Positions 44,656-56,815 of a stretch of DNA of 64,000 nt are shown piece after piece. Source of the DNA: Zoroaster sp. YZ-2022 (taxonomy: Eukaryota; Echinodermata; Asteroidea; Forcipulatida; Zoroasteridae); NCBI GenBank assembly GCA_029582265.1, contig CM055816.1, positions 81,710,472 through 81,774,471 on the forward strand. Direction: 5' to 3'. The position numbers and the translations under genes were made by a program. Numbering within the stretch: position 1 is the stretch's first letter; each line of letters opens with the position of its first letter. Below the pieces are notes generated by a model. The model did no database searches. It had not been told where the DNA came from and saw only the letters and a list, made by a program, of their open reading frames with translations.

Positions 44656-47600
44656 AAACCCCCCCCCCCCCAAAAAAAAAGGGAAAAATGAAAAACCGGC
44701 AACATAATTTTTGAATCGCGCCTTACTCTGGTTAACATGTTTGCTTGAGTACACAGTGCTAAGTTTGCACTATCAATAATTACACTCTGTCATGGCTAGC
44801 ATGGCCTTTTGAGAACAATAGACCTTTCCTATCAAATATGAAAAAAATTTTAAAAAAAAAAGGGAATTTTTTTGGGGGGGTTTTGGGGGCCCCCCTTTTT
44901 TTAAACCCAACCTTATTTTAAAATTTGGGGGGAAAAAAAAAGGGAAACCTTTTTTGGGGCCGCCTTTTTTTGTAGGGGGATAAAAAATTTGGTGGTTTGG
45001 GGAAAAACAAAATTTTGCCCTTTTTTGCCCGTTTTTTTTTAAAATACGGGGAAAAACCCAACTTTTGGCACCAACCAAAAAAAAGGTGGTTTGTTTTTTG
45101 TAAAATTTGAAAAGGGCCCGGGCCCAAAAATAAAAAATTTACCAAAAAAAAAATTATTTCATAGGGGAAAGGCCCAATTTTCCCCAATTTTGGCTATTTC
45201 CCCCCTGAGTTTGAGGGGGCCCGGGAGAAAAGGGGGGAATAATTAGTAAAAAAAAAATCCCATTAATTGGGGTGGAATTGAATAAAGCCGGTTTTTCCTT
45301 TTGGAATTTGGGATGTAAAAAATTCTATTCAACAGTAAAAAAAATGTTTAGAACACCCCTTAAAATTCGCAAAGGCCCAAATTTTAAAATTTTTTTTAAA
45401 AAAAGAGAAAAATAACCAAACCCCCTGCAAATTTTAGTTTTACCCCAAAAAAGAATTTTAAAAAAGATCGGAAAGGGCAAGAAACAGGAAATAATTTTTA
45501 TTAAGGCTTTTAAATTTTAATTATAATTTTACCCAGTATGCAGTGAGGCTCCTTTTTAAAAAAATCTCACTCTATCCCCCAATTAAATGATGAGGGAAAC
45601 GGGAAACGAAGGCGGTCTGTTTCCTGTGGGTCTAATTTGAAAATTCAAAACCTTTAAAATATTGGATTTTTAGGGTTGGGGTTTAAATTAAAAGGCGTCC
45701 TTTCCCCTCAATGTTGGGGAAGAATCCAATTCAACGGGAAAAAAAAAATCATGGAAAACATGGGTTTTAAATGCTTATTTGGTTTGTTGTAAATTCGGGG
45801 TAAAAAACATGGCCTTATTTGAGGAAAACCCGTAAAACCCCTTTTTAAAAAAACTTTTAAAATTGGTTTTGGAAAAACTTTAAAAACGTTTCAATTTAAA
45901 AAAAACCCCTTTGTAATTTTTTTTAAAATTTTTAAACTTTTAAAATTTTTAATAATTTTTCCCACAGGGCTCAATGACAGTGCTAGCCAATTTGTAATCT
46001 CAAAACCCCTTTCAAATTTAACCCCGGGGAAAAAAGTTGGGGAGTTCGGGGTTCAACTCCCAAAATTAAAACAAACTTTTAATTTGTTTTTTCCTTAAAA
46101 GCCCCGGGGGAAGGCAGACGGTCCCCCAAAATTTGAAAGCCATTGAAATCAAAAGTTAATTTAAAAAGGGTATTTGTCCTTAAAAAAAGTAGGAAAATAT
46201 TTTTTAAAAGTTAAAATAAAAAATCCTAAACAGAAGAGGACTTTTAAATTTCACCTTAAATCGACAGAATCAATATGCCCCGGGCCCCCGAACCCCCTTT
46301 ACCAATAGGGGATTTTTTGGAAAGGGGAAAACCCTAAAGGGGAAATTCAACAACAAAAAATTTTTTAAAAAATTTTTTAATTTGTTTTTTAATTTTTAAA
46401 TTTAAAGTTTTTAAAAATTTTTTCCATAATTTTGGTCATTTTGGTCAGCTTTATTGAAATCTCAGGAAGCCCCCCTTTCCCACATTCTAAACCCTTTTTT
46501 TGGTTAAAAAAATTTTTTAAGGTTTTAAAACACAAATTTAACATCTTTTTATTGTTTTTAAAAATAAACCCCCAAAGCAAATAAGGAAAAAACCCAATAA
46601 ATGGGCAACCCCCTTTTATTTACAAGTTTTCTAAAAAGGTGAAATTTTTACTTTTGGAAAATTCTTTTTTTTGATATTAGAATACAAAACATAGCAAATG
46701 ATGAATTAGTTTCAAATTTAAAATTTTTTTAACTAACACATGGTGACATTTAATTCAGCATTTTTAAAGTTAAACCTTTTCCCATTTGACCATGTGATTT
46801 GTTTGTACCGCCCTTGGGCAAAAAAAGGTCGGGGTTTTAGAAAAGTCAAATTTGTTTTTTTGATACTTTTCTGCCTTTGGTGTAAAAAAAAATTATACTC
46901 TTTTTTAAAACATAAAATTCCCGTCATTTAAAAATTCTGGAAAATTTAAATAAAAAAATTTTAAACCCCCTTTTTACAAAAAACCTTCGTTTGAAATTTT
47001 TGGGGGATTTGGGATGTTAACTAGGCATAGGGAGCGACCGAATTCTTCAGTTGATAAAAAAGTAGGGCTACTTTAAACCGGTCATGGCATCAGAACCCGG
47101 GTTTTTAAAATTTAAAAAGATTAAAGGATGGGGGAATCATTTATCTCCCCCCGGGAAAAATACTAAAACCCCCTTTTTCCAATTAATTAAAGGGTCTGGG
47201 GAAAGATAATCCCCCCAAAATATTTTTCCCCTTTTTTTGGAAAAAAAAAATAAAAAATAAAAACAATTTTTAGTTGGTGGGTGGGGTTCGGATGGGTCCC
47301 ACCCCTCATTTCCCAGTATTCACATGACTTGTGTGGTTTGGGTGTTTAAAAAAAAAACCGAGAAATATATATATGTGTGTTTTGTACTTGAAAATGAAAA
47401 ATTACCCCAAATTACTTTTAAAAAAACAAAAAAAAACACTTATTCCAAAAATGGTTATTTAGACCCATTTGTTTTTTTCACTCCCCCTTATTATATTTGA
47501 TTTTTTTTGAAAAAAATTTTTGGGTCTATTTATACCCATGCCAGGTTCCATAAAAAAAAAAAATTGCATTTTTGGGGACTTTTTGAACCAAACAGCTTAA

Positions 47601-48240
47601 TAAAAAAATAATTTAAAAATGTTAAAACCAGACAAAATTCGGGAATTTTCAAAAAAAAAATTTCTTTGGGGTTTTTGATTCGGGTGCATTAGGTTTACAT
47701 ATTCAACAAATGTCAAAATAAAAAAACAGTTGGACTCAACGACTCATTTGTAATATTTGCCCCTTCACAATATGTGTGATATATTTTTGGGCCCCAAAAC
47801 CTTGATAATCTCCTCTTTTTCCAGGAATCAAAAAGGCAATTTTCCCATTTCTTAACAAAAAATGAAAAATAGGGGGGGGGGGATTAAATTTTGTTTTAAG
47901 CCCCAACCCTAACTCCTAGGCCCCTTTGCTTAAAAACCGAAATTCAAAACCTTCAGTATAAAAGCAAGCACGACTTTTTTTTTAATCTGGGATTTTAGGG
48001 GAAAACTCCCCGCATGCATGGGGCAATAAACATTCACTGCCCAAACATGACCTTCTCCTACAAAAACATGGAAATTTTAAAGTACCATGGAAGGCAAAAA
48101 TTTTTAAATTAAATAATCCCTTTAAAAACCTTCCTTTGGCAAGGATTTTTTGGGGGATTTAAGGTGGGGTTAAAGGGGGGTTCTGGGTTTAAATCAAATT
48201 AAAATGTGTGTTTTTTTTTTTATATCAGTAAAAGATCAAT
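44656..48240. other. Homopolymer-stretched sequence, probably low-quality consensus
   Basis: For about 3.5 kb nearly every base occurs in runs of three to nine, as in TTTTTTGGGGGGGTTTTGGG near 44870. Normal sequence resumes abruptly at about 48240. Real DNA rarely has every base in runs, so this looks like erroneous base calling or consensus. No coding call should be made here. Confidence 0.85.
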
Positions 48241-48339
48241 AAAATTTTGGTTTTGTGTTTTATTGTTTTTGAGGTGTCATTTACCATTGAAATGCCCCCA
48301 CTTTACTAATTGTTGCGCCCACTGCACGGAGAGCTGTTT

Positions 48340-48706
48340 GTGACGTCATGTCGGGGAAAGATATTAGATAGTCATGATTGTTGGTTTGTTGAAACCATGT
48401 GTCCTGTTGTTTTCCGACGAACTTGATCGTCCAAATACGGCGGCGATATTTTGGGTCGCAGAACGAATGAAGGCTAACACCGTCTTTGGTGGTGTTGCTG
48501 CATCCGGCTTTATTAGTTCCGGAAACAAAAGTCACGGAAGAAATGAAATCGAGGGCTACGTGTGAATGTGTATGTATGGCATGTGCATGTACATGTACAT
48601 GTACATGTATATACATTTCATATTTTATCGGATATTCTCGACCTGACTTTATCCATCTTGTACGATAAACGCTTCCACCATGGGGCGAGGTTGCCTCCCC
48701 AAACAT
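48340..48706 (-). pseudogene. THAP-type zinc-finger relic
   Basis: On the minus strand a frame contains AGCSNTTKDGVSLHSF, then DPKYRRRIWTIK and then QDTWFQQTNNH. This order matches a THAP domain (C-x2-4-C, aromatic Phe, Trp of the core, and an Asn-His region before the C-x2-H). The first Cys appears lost, reading FVSGTNKAGCSN, and the C-x2-H end reads LISFPDM, so the zinc site is not intact. THAP domains occur in P-element-like transposases and in nuclear factors. The N-terminal His-rich stretch in this frame comes from an ACATGT microsatellite and is not protein sequence. Confidence 0.55.
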
Positions 48707-49892
48707 TAAAACATTGTTTTAAATACTTGTACTCAGAAATCAATGATTAAATAGATACAGGTGGGTCTCCAAAAACAATATTTTATTACAAAACGCTTTT
48801 AAGTAAAGGATGCCAGTCCCCTTTAATGTGATATTTGGGTGCCAGAGATTAACATTTCAATATGGTGCCCGTAACAAAGATAAGAATCCACTGATGAGTT
48901 ATTCTAACAGTTTAATTTATATTTATTAAAGGTCTGGTGGTCAGTTTCGATCTTTGGCACAGTTGACCCAAAAATTTGATATAAAAAATTTAAAAATATG
49001 TATTTTGATGGGGTTGAGAAAGTTACAAGCTTTTATTTGAGCCAACAGTGAAATAATTTTTATTTTTTATTATGTTTCCTGATCTAAAAAATAAGTAAAA
49101 TTATTGTTCGTTAGAACAGGTGATACTCTCAAAATTTGTTCACTTGCAAATTCTGTACTTCTATTTGGAATTAAAAGATTGGGCAATGCATCTTTGATTA
49201 AAACCCAGGGGTAAAGACTATAGCATATGACAATGATCAACCAGCATTCACGAAAGAACTCAGCTGACTATGTTGATTCGAACATGAAATGACCATTGTT
49301 ATGCGGAATTGTTAGGTTAATCCAGCACGGGGCTAAATGACTGACATAACTTCAAACAAGTCTTTTGTTGACCTGCTGACTTTGCATACCTCTGCTGACA
49401 GTCATGGGACTTTCGGATTGTCAGTTCAACTATGTGGATTAAGACTTGATGACGTCATGTTGACTTTGCGCATGCTTCACGTCTTCTCCTTGTCCACTAC
49501 CTGGATTGAGAACAGTGTTGACTATGGTTTCGCCATTCTCTCTAAAACCTGCACGCCGTTCTCACTTGTGACATCATACCAAGCTCTCAAGATGGATGCA
49601 ATCGCGACTGTTGATGGTCGTAGTACTTGAAATTCTACGTTTACAGGTTAGTTGGCATCTTAGAGCAACATAAACTCTTCATCATCCAACAGAATCGCTA
49701 AAATAACATAAAATAATAGCCTCCTTGGTCTGTTAGATTCGCCATATCTGTTGGGTTTGTCACATGACATGTGTCATGACATCATCACGTCCACTCGTCG
49801 TTGACGCGTCATCAGTGAAAGATCTCTTGAAATGTTTCAACGATAGTCAACATGAGCATTTTGACTTGATGGACATAAAAAATAATTAAAAT
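48707..49892. other. No gene seen
   Basis: An open frame at 49337-49630 has no recognised domain. No element boundaries are evident. Confidence 0.35.
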
Positions 49893-50252
49893 AATAATGT
49901 ATGGGTTTATATAGCGCACGTATCCACCCCAAAACTAAGTGGCGCTCAAAGGCGTATATTAGTATCCCTGCTCATAAGGCTCATTTAAGGCTCATAAATC
50001 ATTCCTGAAACCATCTCAACTCCCTGGGAGTACAGCTCAATTGCTGCCATTTTCTGAGCGCATATAAAACCAAACCAATTCTGCCTTCACAGGTACCCAT
50101 TTAACCTAGATTGGAGAAAAAGCAATTGTGGTTTTTTTAAGTGTCTTGCTCAGGACACAGGTGTCACGGCCGGAGCTCGAACCCACACTCTGCTGCTAGC
50201 AACACCAGAACTTTGAGTTCGGTGCGCTAGACCGCTCAGCCTGACAATCCAC
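49893..50252 (-). mobile_element. Full-length tRNA-Leu SINE with long tail domain
   Basis: On the minus strand the head near 50240 has GGCTGAGCGGTCTAG and the B box GGGTTCGAGC. The shared GTCCTGAGCAAGACACTT core follows, then a tail with AAATGGGTACCTG and GAGCGCCACTTAG, ending near TATATAAACCCATAC. It is the most complete SINE in the window. Confidence 0.85.
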
Positions 50253-50431
50253 TTTACGTGCATTATACAACTTACGGGACCTACGGCTTTACGTCCCATC
50301 GAAGGACGAAACAGTATGGTTAAGTACCTTGCTCAAGGACACAAGTGTGCGACCAGGGCTCCGAACCCACCTGCTACTGGCAACAACCAGAACGATTCAG
50401 TGCGCTGAACCGCTCGGCCACGACACTCCAT
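50253..50431 (-). mobile_element. tRNA-Leu SINE, subtype of 9530
   Basis: On the minus strand the head GTCGTGGCCGAGCGGTTCAG is followed by a B box and the core TCCTTGAGCAAGGTACTT, then GATGGGACGTAAAGCC and GTAATGCACGTAAAG-like words as in the SINE at 9530. It abuts the previous SINE head to tail. Confidence 0.85.
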
Positions 50432-51180
50432 ACATCACCGCTCGACGTGGACGGTCCACGTTCCGCAACTCTCAAAAGTCCCTGGTATACGCAAGGACGC
50501 CATGGACTTGATGCCCTCCTTCAACACTTCAAACTTCAAAGTAGGCCTGTAAGTTATATAAAAACAACAGATACCTGATAATACAAGGGATTAACCATTT
50601 ACTAGAGTGATCTACAACCTACAACATTTTAAAAAGGAGGTGTTTTCACTACAAACTAAAACCATCCAGTTTGCATGGAGACAAAGCAAACACCTAGAGT
50701 CCCATAATGACCGTACTGAAATAAGCATGCTAAGATAAAAGAACTATTAGGGTTATTTTATTGAATTATTAATTGTGGGAGCCAGCAGGTACATGTGGTT
50801 GCCCAAAGTTGTCACGTTGCTTTGAGCCTGTTAACCAGCATGGGCTTCGTGCCTCAAAGACATAATTTAAAACAAGGCCAAATAAGGTCCCAGTTCTGTG
50901 GGTTTTAGATCTTATAGAATAATTACTTAACAGCACAGAGCAGACTAAAGTTTGTACTGTTCCTGAATAGCCTGTGTGCAATATGAAGCCACAGAATCCA
51001 AGGTGATACATGTACGTACTTATGATTTCATAAAACATAGCGGAATGGACTGTCCATACGTCAAGATATTATGACAGTCTGTCCTGGGGATATAATGAGA
51101 AAAAAATTGCATTCAATGTCGTGAGTTAATGTGGCTGAATCTTATGGTTGCGGGTATATATTGACCACTGAATTTCTGTA
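50432..51180. other. No gene seen
   Basis: Spacer between the SINE pair and the satellite array. No exon is recognised. Confidence 0.4.
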
Positions 51181-54100
51181 GTTTCAGACGGGTCGAACCT
51201 TGTTTAGTTTTCAAATTTTATTCATTAAAACATTGTTAAAGTGAAAGTTAATTTAGCAGTGACCTTGACCTTGACCTTTCACGGGTCAATGACACTGAAC
51301 TAATGCTTCCTGCTGAACTGAACAGGTCGAACCTTGTTTAGTTTTCAATGTATTCATAAACATTGTTAAAGAGTGAAAGTTAATTTAGCAGTGACGACCT
51401 TTCACAGGTCAATGACCGTTGACCTCATGTTTTACCTGTGAACTTCCGAACAGGGTCACACCTTGTTTAGTTTTCATTTTATTCACTAAAACATTGTTAA
51501 AGTGACATTCACCTCTAACAGGTCAATGACCCTTGACCTCATGCTTCCTGTGAACTTAAGGCAGAGTCACACCTTGTTTAGTTTTTATTTTATTCACTAA
51601 AACATTGTTAAAGTGAAAGGTAATTTAGCAGTGACATTGACCTTTCACTGGTCAATGACCCTTGACCTCTTGCTTCCTGTGAACTTCAGACAGGGTAGAA
51701 CATTGTTTAGTTTTCAATTTACTCACTAAAACATTGTTACAGTGAAGGATTAATTTAGCAGTGACTTTTGACCTTTCACGGTCAATGACACTTGAATAAT
51801 GCTTCCTGTGAACTTAAAGGCAGAGTCACACACCTTGTTTAGTTTTCATTTATTCACTAAAAACGTTGTTTGAAAGTGATTAATTTAGCAGTGAACTTGA
51901 CCTTTCTGGTCGTGACCCTTGACCTCATGCTTCCTGTGAACTTCGAGCAGGTCGAACCCTTTGTTTAGTTTTCATTGTATTCGTTAAAACTATGTTAAAC
52001 TGAAAGTTAATTTAGTGACCATGACCTTTCACAGGTCAATGACCCTTGACCTCATGCTTCCGTGTCCAACTTAAGGCAGAGTCACACCTTGTTTAGTTTC
52101 ATTTTATTCACTAAACTGTTGTTAAAGTAAATGTTAATTTAGCAGTGACCTTGACCTTTAACAGGTCAATGACCCTTGAGCTCATGCTTCCTGTGAACTC
52201 CAGGCAGGTCGAACCTTGGTTTAGTTTCCAATGTATTCACTAAAACATTGATGAAAAGTGAGGTTAATTTAGTATTGTGACCTTTACACGGGTCCAATGA
52301 CCCCCTTGACCTCATGCTTCCTGTGGAACTTAAAGGCAGAGTCACACCGTTGTTTAATTTTCATTTTATTCACTAAAACATTGATGAAGTGAGAAGGTAA
52401 TTTAGCAGTGACCTTGATCTTTCACGGGTCAATGACCCTTGAGCTCATGCTTCCTGTGAACTTCAGGCAAGGTCGAACCTTGTTTAGTTTTCAATGTATC
52501 CTCCACTAATTATTAAAGTGAAAGTTAGTTAGCAGTAACCAGCTGATTCACAACTCAATGACCCCTTTACCTCATGCTTCCTGTGAACTTAAAAAAGGCA
52601 GTTCACACCTTGTTTAGGTTGTTTATTCACTAAAACATTGTTGAAGTGAAAGGTAATTTAGCAGTGACCTTGACCTCTCACAGGTCAATGACCCTTGAGC
52701 TCATGCTTTCCTGTGAACTTCAGGCAAGGTCGAACCTTGTTTAGTTTCAATGTATTCACAAAACATTGTTAAAGTGAAAGTTAATTTAGCAGTGACCTTG
52801 ACCTTTCACGGGTCAATGACCCTTAACCTCATGCTTCCTGTGAACTTAAGGCAGTTCACACCTTGACAATTTCATTTTATTCACTAAAGGCTTGTTAAAG
52901 TCAAAGTTTGTAATTAATTTAGCAGTGACCTTGACCTTTCTTTGGTCATATGACATGAACTAATGCTTTCTGTGAACTTCAAAAAGGCAGGTCGAACCTT
53001 GTTTAGTTTTAGATATCCACTAAAAAATTGTTAAAGTGAAGGTTTAAATTTTAGCAGTGACCTTGACCTCTCACAGGTCAATGACCCTTGTTTCCATAAA
53101 GCTTCCTATGAACTTTGAGTGAGTCGAATCTTGTTTAGTTTTCAATGTATTCACTAAAACATTGTTAAAGTGAAAGTTAATTTAGCAGTGACCTTGACCT
53201 TTCATGGGTCAATGACCCTTGACCTCATGCTTCCTGTGAACTTAAGGCAGAGTCACACCTTGTTTAGTTTTCATTTTATTCACTAAAACATTGTTAAAGT
53301 GAAAGGTAATTTGCTTATTGACCCTTGACCTTTCACAGCTCAATGACCCTTGACCTCATGCTTCCTGTGAACTTAAGGCAGGTTCACACCTTATTTAGTT
53401 TTCATTTTATTCATTAAAACGTTGTTAAAGTCAAAGTTAATTTAGCAGTGTCCTTGACCTTTCACGGGTCAAAGACCCTTAGACTAACTTACTCGTGAAC
53501 TTCAAACAGGTCAGACATTTAACGTTTGAATGTGCTGTGTTAAAGTGTTAAAAGTAAATTTAGCAGTGACCTTGACCATTCATGGGTCAGTGACCCTTGA
53601 CCTCATGCTTCCTGTGAACTGAGCAAGTCGAACCTTGTTTAGTTTTAAGTCGTATTCACTAAAACATTGTTAAAGTGAAAGTTAATTTAATAGTGACCTT
53701 GACCTTATTGCTAGATCTAATGACCCTTGACCTCATGCTTCCTGTGAACTTAAGACAGAGGTCACACCTTGTTTAGTTTTCATTTTATTCCTTAAACATT
53801 GTTAAAGTGAAAAGTTAACAGCAGTGACCTTGACCTTTCACGGGTCAATGACCCTTTATGACATCATGCTTCCTGTGAACTTAAAGGCAGCGGCACACCT
53901 TGTTTAGTTTTCATTGTTTATTCATTAAAACATTGTTAAAGTCACAGTTAATTTAGCAGCATTGACCTTGACCTTTCACGGGTCAATGACCCTTGAACTA
54001 TCAACTGCTTGTGAACTTCAGGCAAGGTCAAACCTTGTTTAGTTTTTGAATGTATTCACTGAAACATTGTTAAAAGTGACAGTAAAGTTAATTTAGCAGT

Positions 54101-56815
54101 GACCTTGACCTTTCACGGGTCAATGACCCTTGACCCCAATGCTTTCCTGTGAACTTCAAGGCAGAGTCACACCTTGTTTGGTTTGACTTATTCACTAAAA
54201 ACATTGTTAAAGTGAAAGTTAATTTAGCAGTGACCTTGACCTTTCACGGGTCAAATGATCCACATTGACTCCATGCTTCCTGTGAACTTAAGGCAGAGTT
54301 ACACCTTGTTTAGTTTTCATTTTATCTTCACTAAAACATTGTTAAAGTGAAAAGGCATCTAGCAGTGAGTGACCTTGACCTTTCACAGGAGTCAATGACC
54401 CTTGAGCCTCATGCTTCCACTATGTGAACTCCCAGGCAAGGTCAGACCTTGTTTAGATTTTCAATGTTTTATTCACTAAAACATTGTTAAAGTGAAAATT
54501 AATTTTAGCAGTGACCTTGACCTTTCACGGGTCAATGACCCATTGAACTAATACTTCCTGTGAACTTCAGAGCAAGGGTCGAACCTTGTTTAGTTTTCAA
54601 TGTATTCACTAAAATATTGTTAAAGTGAAAGTAAAGTTAATTTAGCTTATTGACCTTGGACCTTTCACGGTCAATGACCCTGACCTTGAACAAATGCTGC
54701 ATGAACTTAAGGCAGAGTTACGAACCTTGTTTAGTTTTCAATGTCGTATTCACTAAAACATTGTTAAAGTAAAGAGATTAATTTAGCAGCGACCTTTGAC
54801 CTTTCACGGGTCAATGAACCCTTGAACCTCATATGCTTTCCTGTGAACTTAAGGCAGGTTTCACACCTTTTGTTTAGTTTTCATTTCAATGTATTCACTA
54901 TTAAAAACATTGTTAAAGTGAGTTAATTTAGCAAAGACCTTGACCACTGGGTCATCGACCTTGACATCATGCTTTCAGAATCAGTCAAGGTCGAACTTTG
55001 TTTAGTTTGAATGTATCTACCAGCATTGTTAAAGTGAAAGACCAGCAGTGACTTGACCTTTCACGGGTCAATGACCCTGGACCTCACATGCTTCCACTGT
55101 GAACTTAAGGCATTCACACCTTGTTTAGTTTTTGATTTTATTCATTAAAACGTTGTTAAAAGTCCAAAAGTTAATTTAGCAGTGACTCTTGACCTTTCAT
55201 GGGTCATCGATCCTTGACCATATCATGCTTTCTGTGAACTTCATGCATCCAAGTGTCGACACTTGCTGTTTAATTTGAATGTTTATCGCCAAACATTGTT
55301 AAAGTGAAAGTTAATTTAGCAGTGATCTTTGGACCTTTCACGGGTCAATGACCCTTGACCTCATGCTTCCTGTGAGACTTCAGGGCAGAGTCGAACCTTG
55401 TGTTTAGTTTTCAATGTTATTCATAAAACATTGTTAAAGTGAAGAGTTAATTTAAAGTGACCTTGACCTTTCATGGAGTCAGTCCTTGACTCATACTTCA
55501 CACCAGCAAATGAATGCAGGTTCACACCTTGTTTAGTTTTCATTTTATTCACTAAAACATTGTTAAAGTGAAAGGTAATTTAGCAGTGACCTTGATCTTT
55601 CACAGGTCAATATTATCAACTCATGCTTCCTATGAACTTCAGGCAGGTCAGACCTTGTTTTAGTTTTCAATGTATTCACTAAACATTGTTAAAGTGAAAG
55701 TTAATTTGTAGTGACCTTGACCTTTCACAGGTCAATGACCCTTGAACTAATGCTTTCTGTGAACTTGTGGCAAGGTCGAACCTTGTTTCAGCAGTTTTGA
55801 ATGTATTCACTAAAACATTGTTAAAGTAAAGTTAATTTAGCAGCGACCTCGACCTTCACGAGTCAATGACCCTGAACCTCATGCTTCCTGTGAAGACTTA
55901 AGGCAGGTTCGCAGCACCCTTGTTTAGTTTTCATCATTTATTCACTAAAACATTGTTAAAGTGAAAGAAAGGGTATTTAGCAGTGACCTTGACCTCTCAC
56001 AGGTCAATGACCCCGAACTCATGCTTCCTGTGAACTTGTGGCAAGGTCGAACCTGTTTGTTTTTTCACGTATTCATTCACTAAAACATTGTTAAGTGAGA
56101 AAATTAATTTAGCACAGTGACTCTTGACCTTTCACGGGTCAATGACCCTGACCTCTTGCTTCCTGTGAACGCTAGACAGGACAGGGTTGAACCTGTTTGG
56201 TTTTCAATTTACTCACTAAAAACATTGTTACAGTGAAAGTGTGAGTTAATTTAGCAGTGACGTTGACCTTTCACACGGGTCCAATGACCCCTGATCTCAT
56301 GCTTCCTCAGAACTTGCAGGCAAGGTCGAAACTGTTTTTAGTTTTCTAAATGTATCTCACTAAAACATTGTTAAAGCGAAAGTTAATTTAGTAGTGACCT
56401 GACCTTTACGCAGGTTAATGACCCTTGACCTCTGACCTCATGTTGTGGGGAAATTAATGCAGAATCACACTTGTTTTGGTTTTCATTTTATTCACCAAAA
56501 CGTTGTTAACGTTGCTGGTGCGGAAAGTTAATTTAGCAGTGACCTTGACTCCTTGACCTTCACGGGTCATGACCCTGACCTCTTGTTTCCTGTGAACTTC
56601 AGACAGGGTTTGAACCTTGTTTTAGTTTTCAATTTACTCACTAGAACATTGCCATGCAGTGAAAGTTAATTTGTAGCAGTGACGTTGACCTTTCACGGGT
56701 CCATGACCTCGACCTCATGCTTTCTGTGAACTTAAGGCAGAGTCACACCTTGTTTAGTTTTCCATTTTATTCACTAAAACAAGTTAAAGTGAAAAGTTTG
56801 TTAGGAGTGAGCCTG
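51181..56815. repeat. Satellite array, about 43 units of about 129 bp
   Basis: A consensus-like unit runs TTAAAGTGAAAGTTAATTTA, GCAGTGACCTTGACC, GGGTCAATGACCCTTGACCT, CATGCTTCCTGTGAACTT, and ends with TTGTTTAGTTTTCA and TTCACTAAAACATTG. Two variants, GGTCGAACC...CAATGTATTCAC and AGTCACACC...CATTTTATTCAC, largely alternate, so the higher-order period is about 258 bp. Units contain many one- to five-base insertions and deletions. Array ends are near GACGGGTCGAACC (51187) and CCTGGACCCTGTC (56812). No gene lies within it. Confidence 0.95.

Noticed and set aside
44773..46931. Open frames of 60-100 codons rich in Phe, Lys and Pro
   Set aside because: They lie in the homopolymer-stretched tract and reflect runs, not protein.
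48486..48750. Cys/Thr/Val-His-rich plus-strand frames
   Set aside because: They come from the ACATGT microsatellite opposite the THAP relic.
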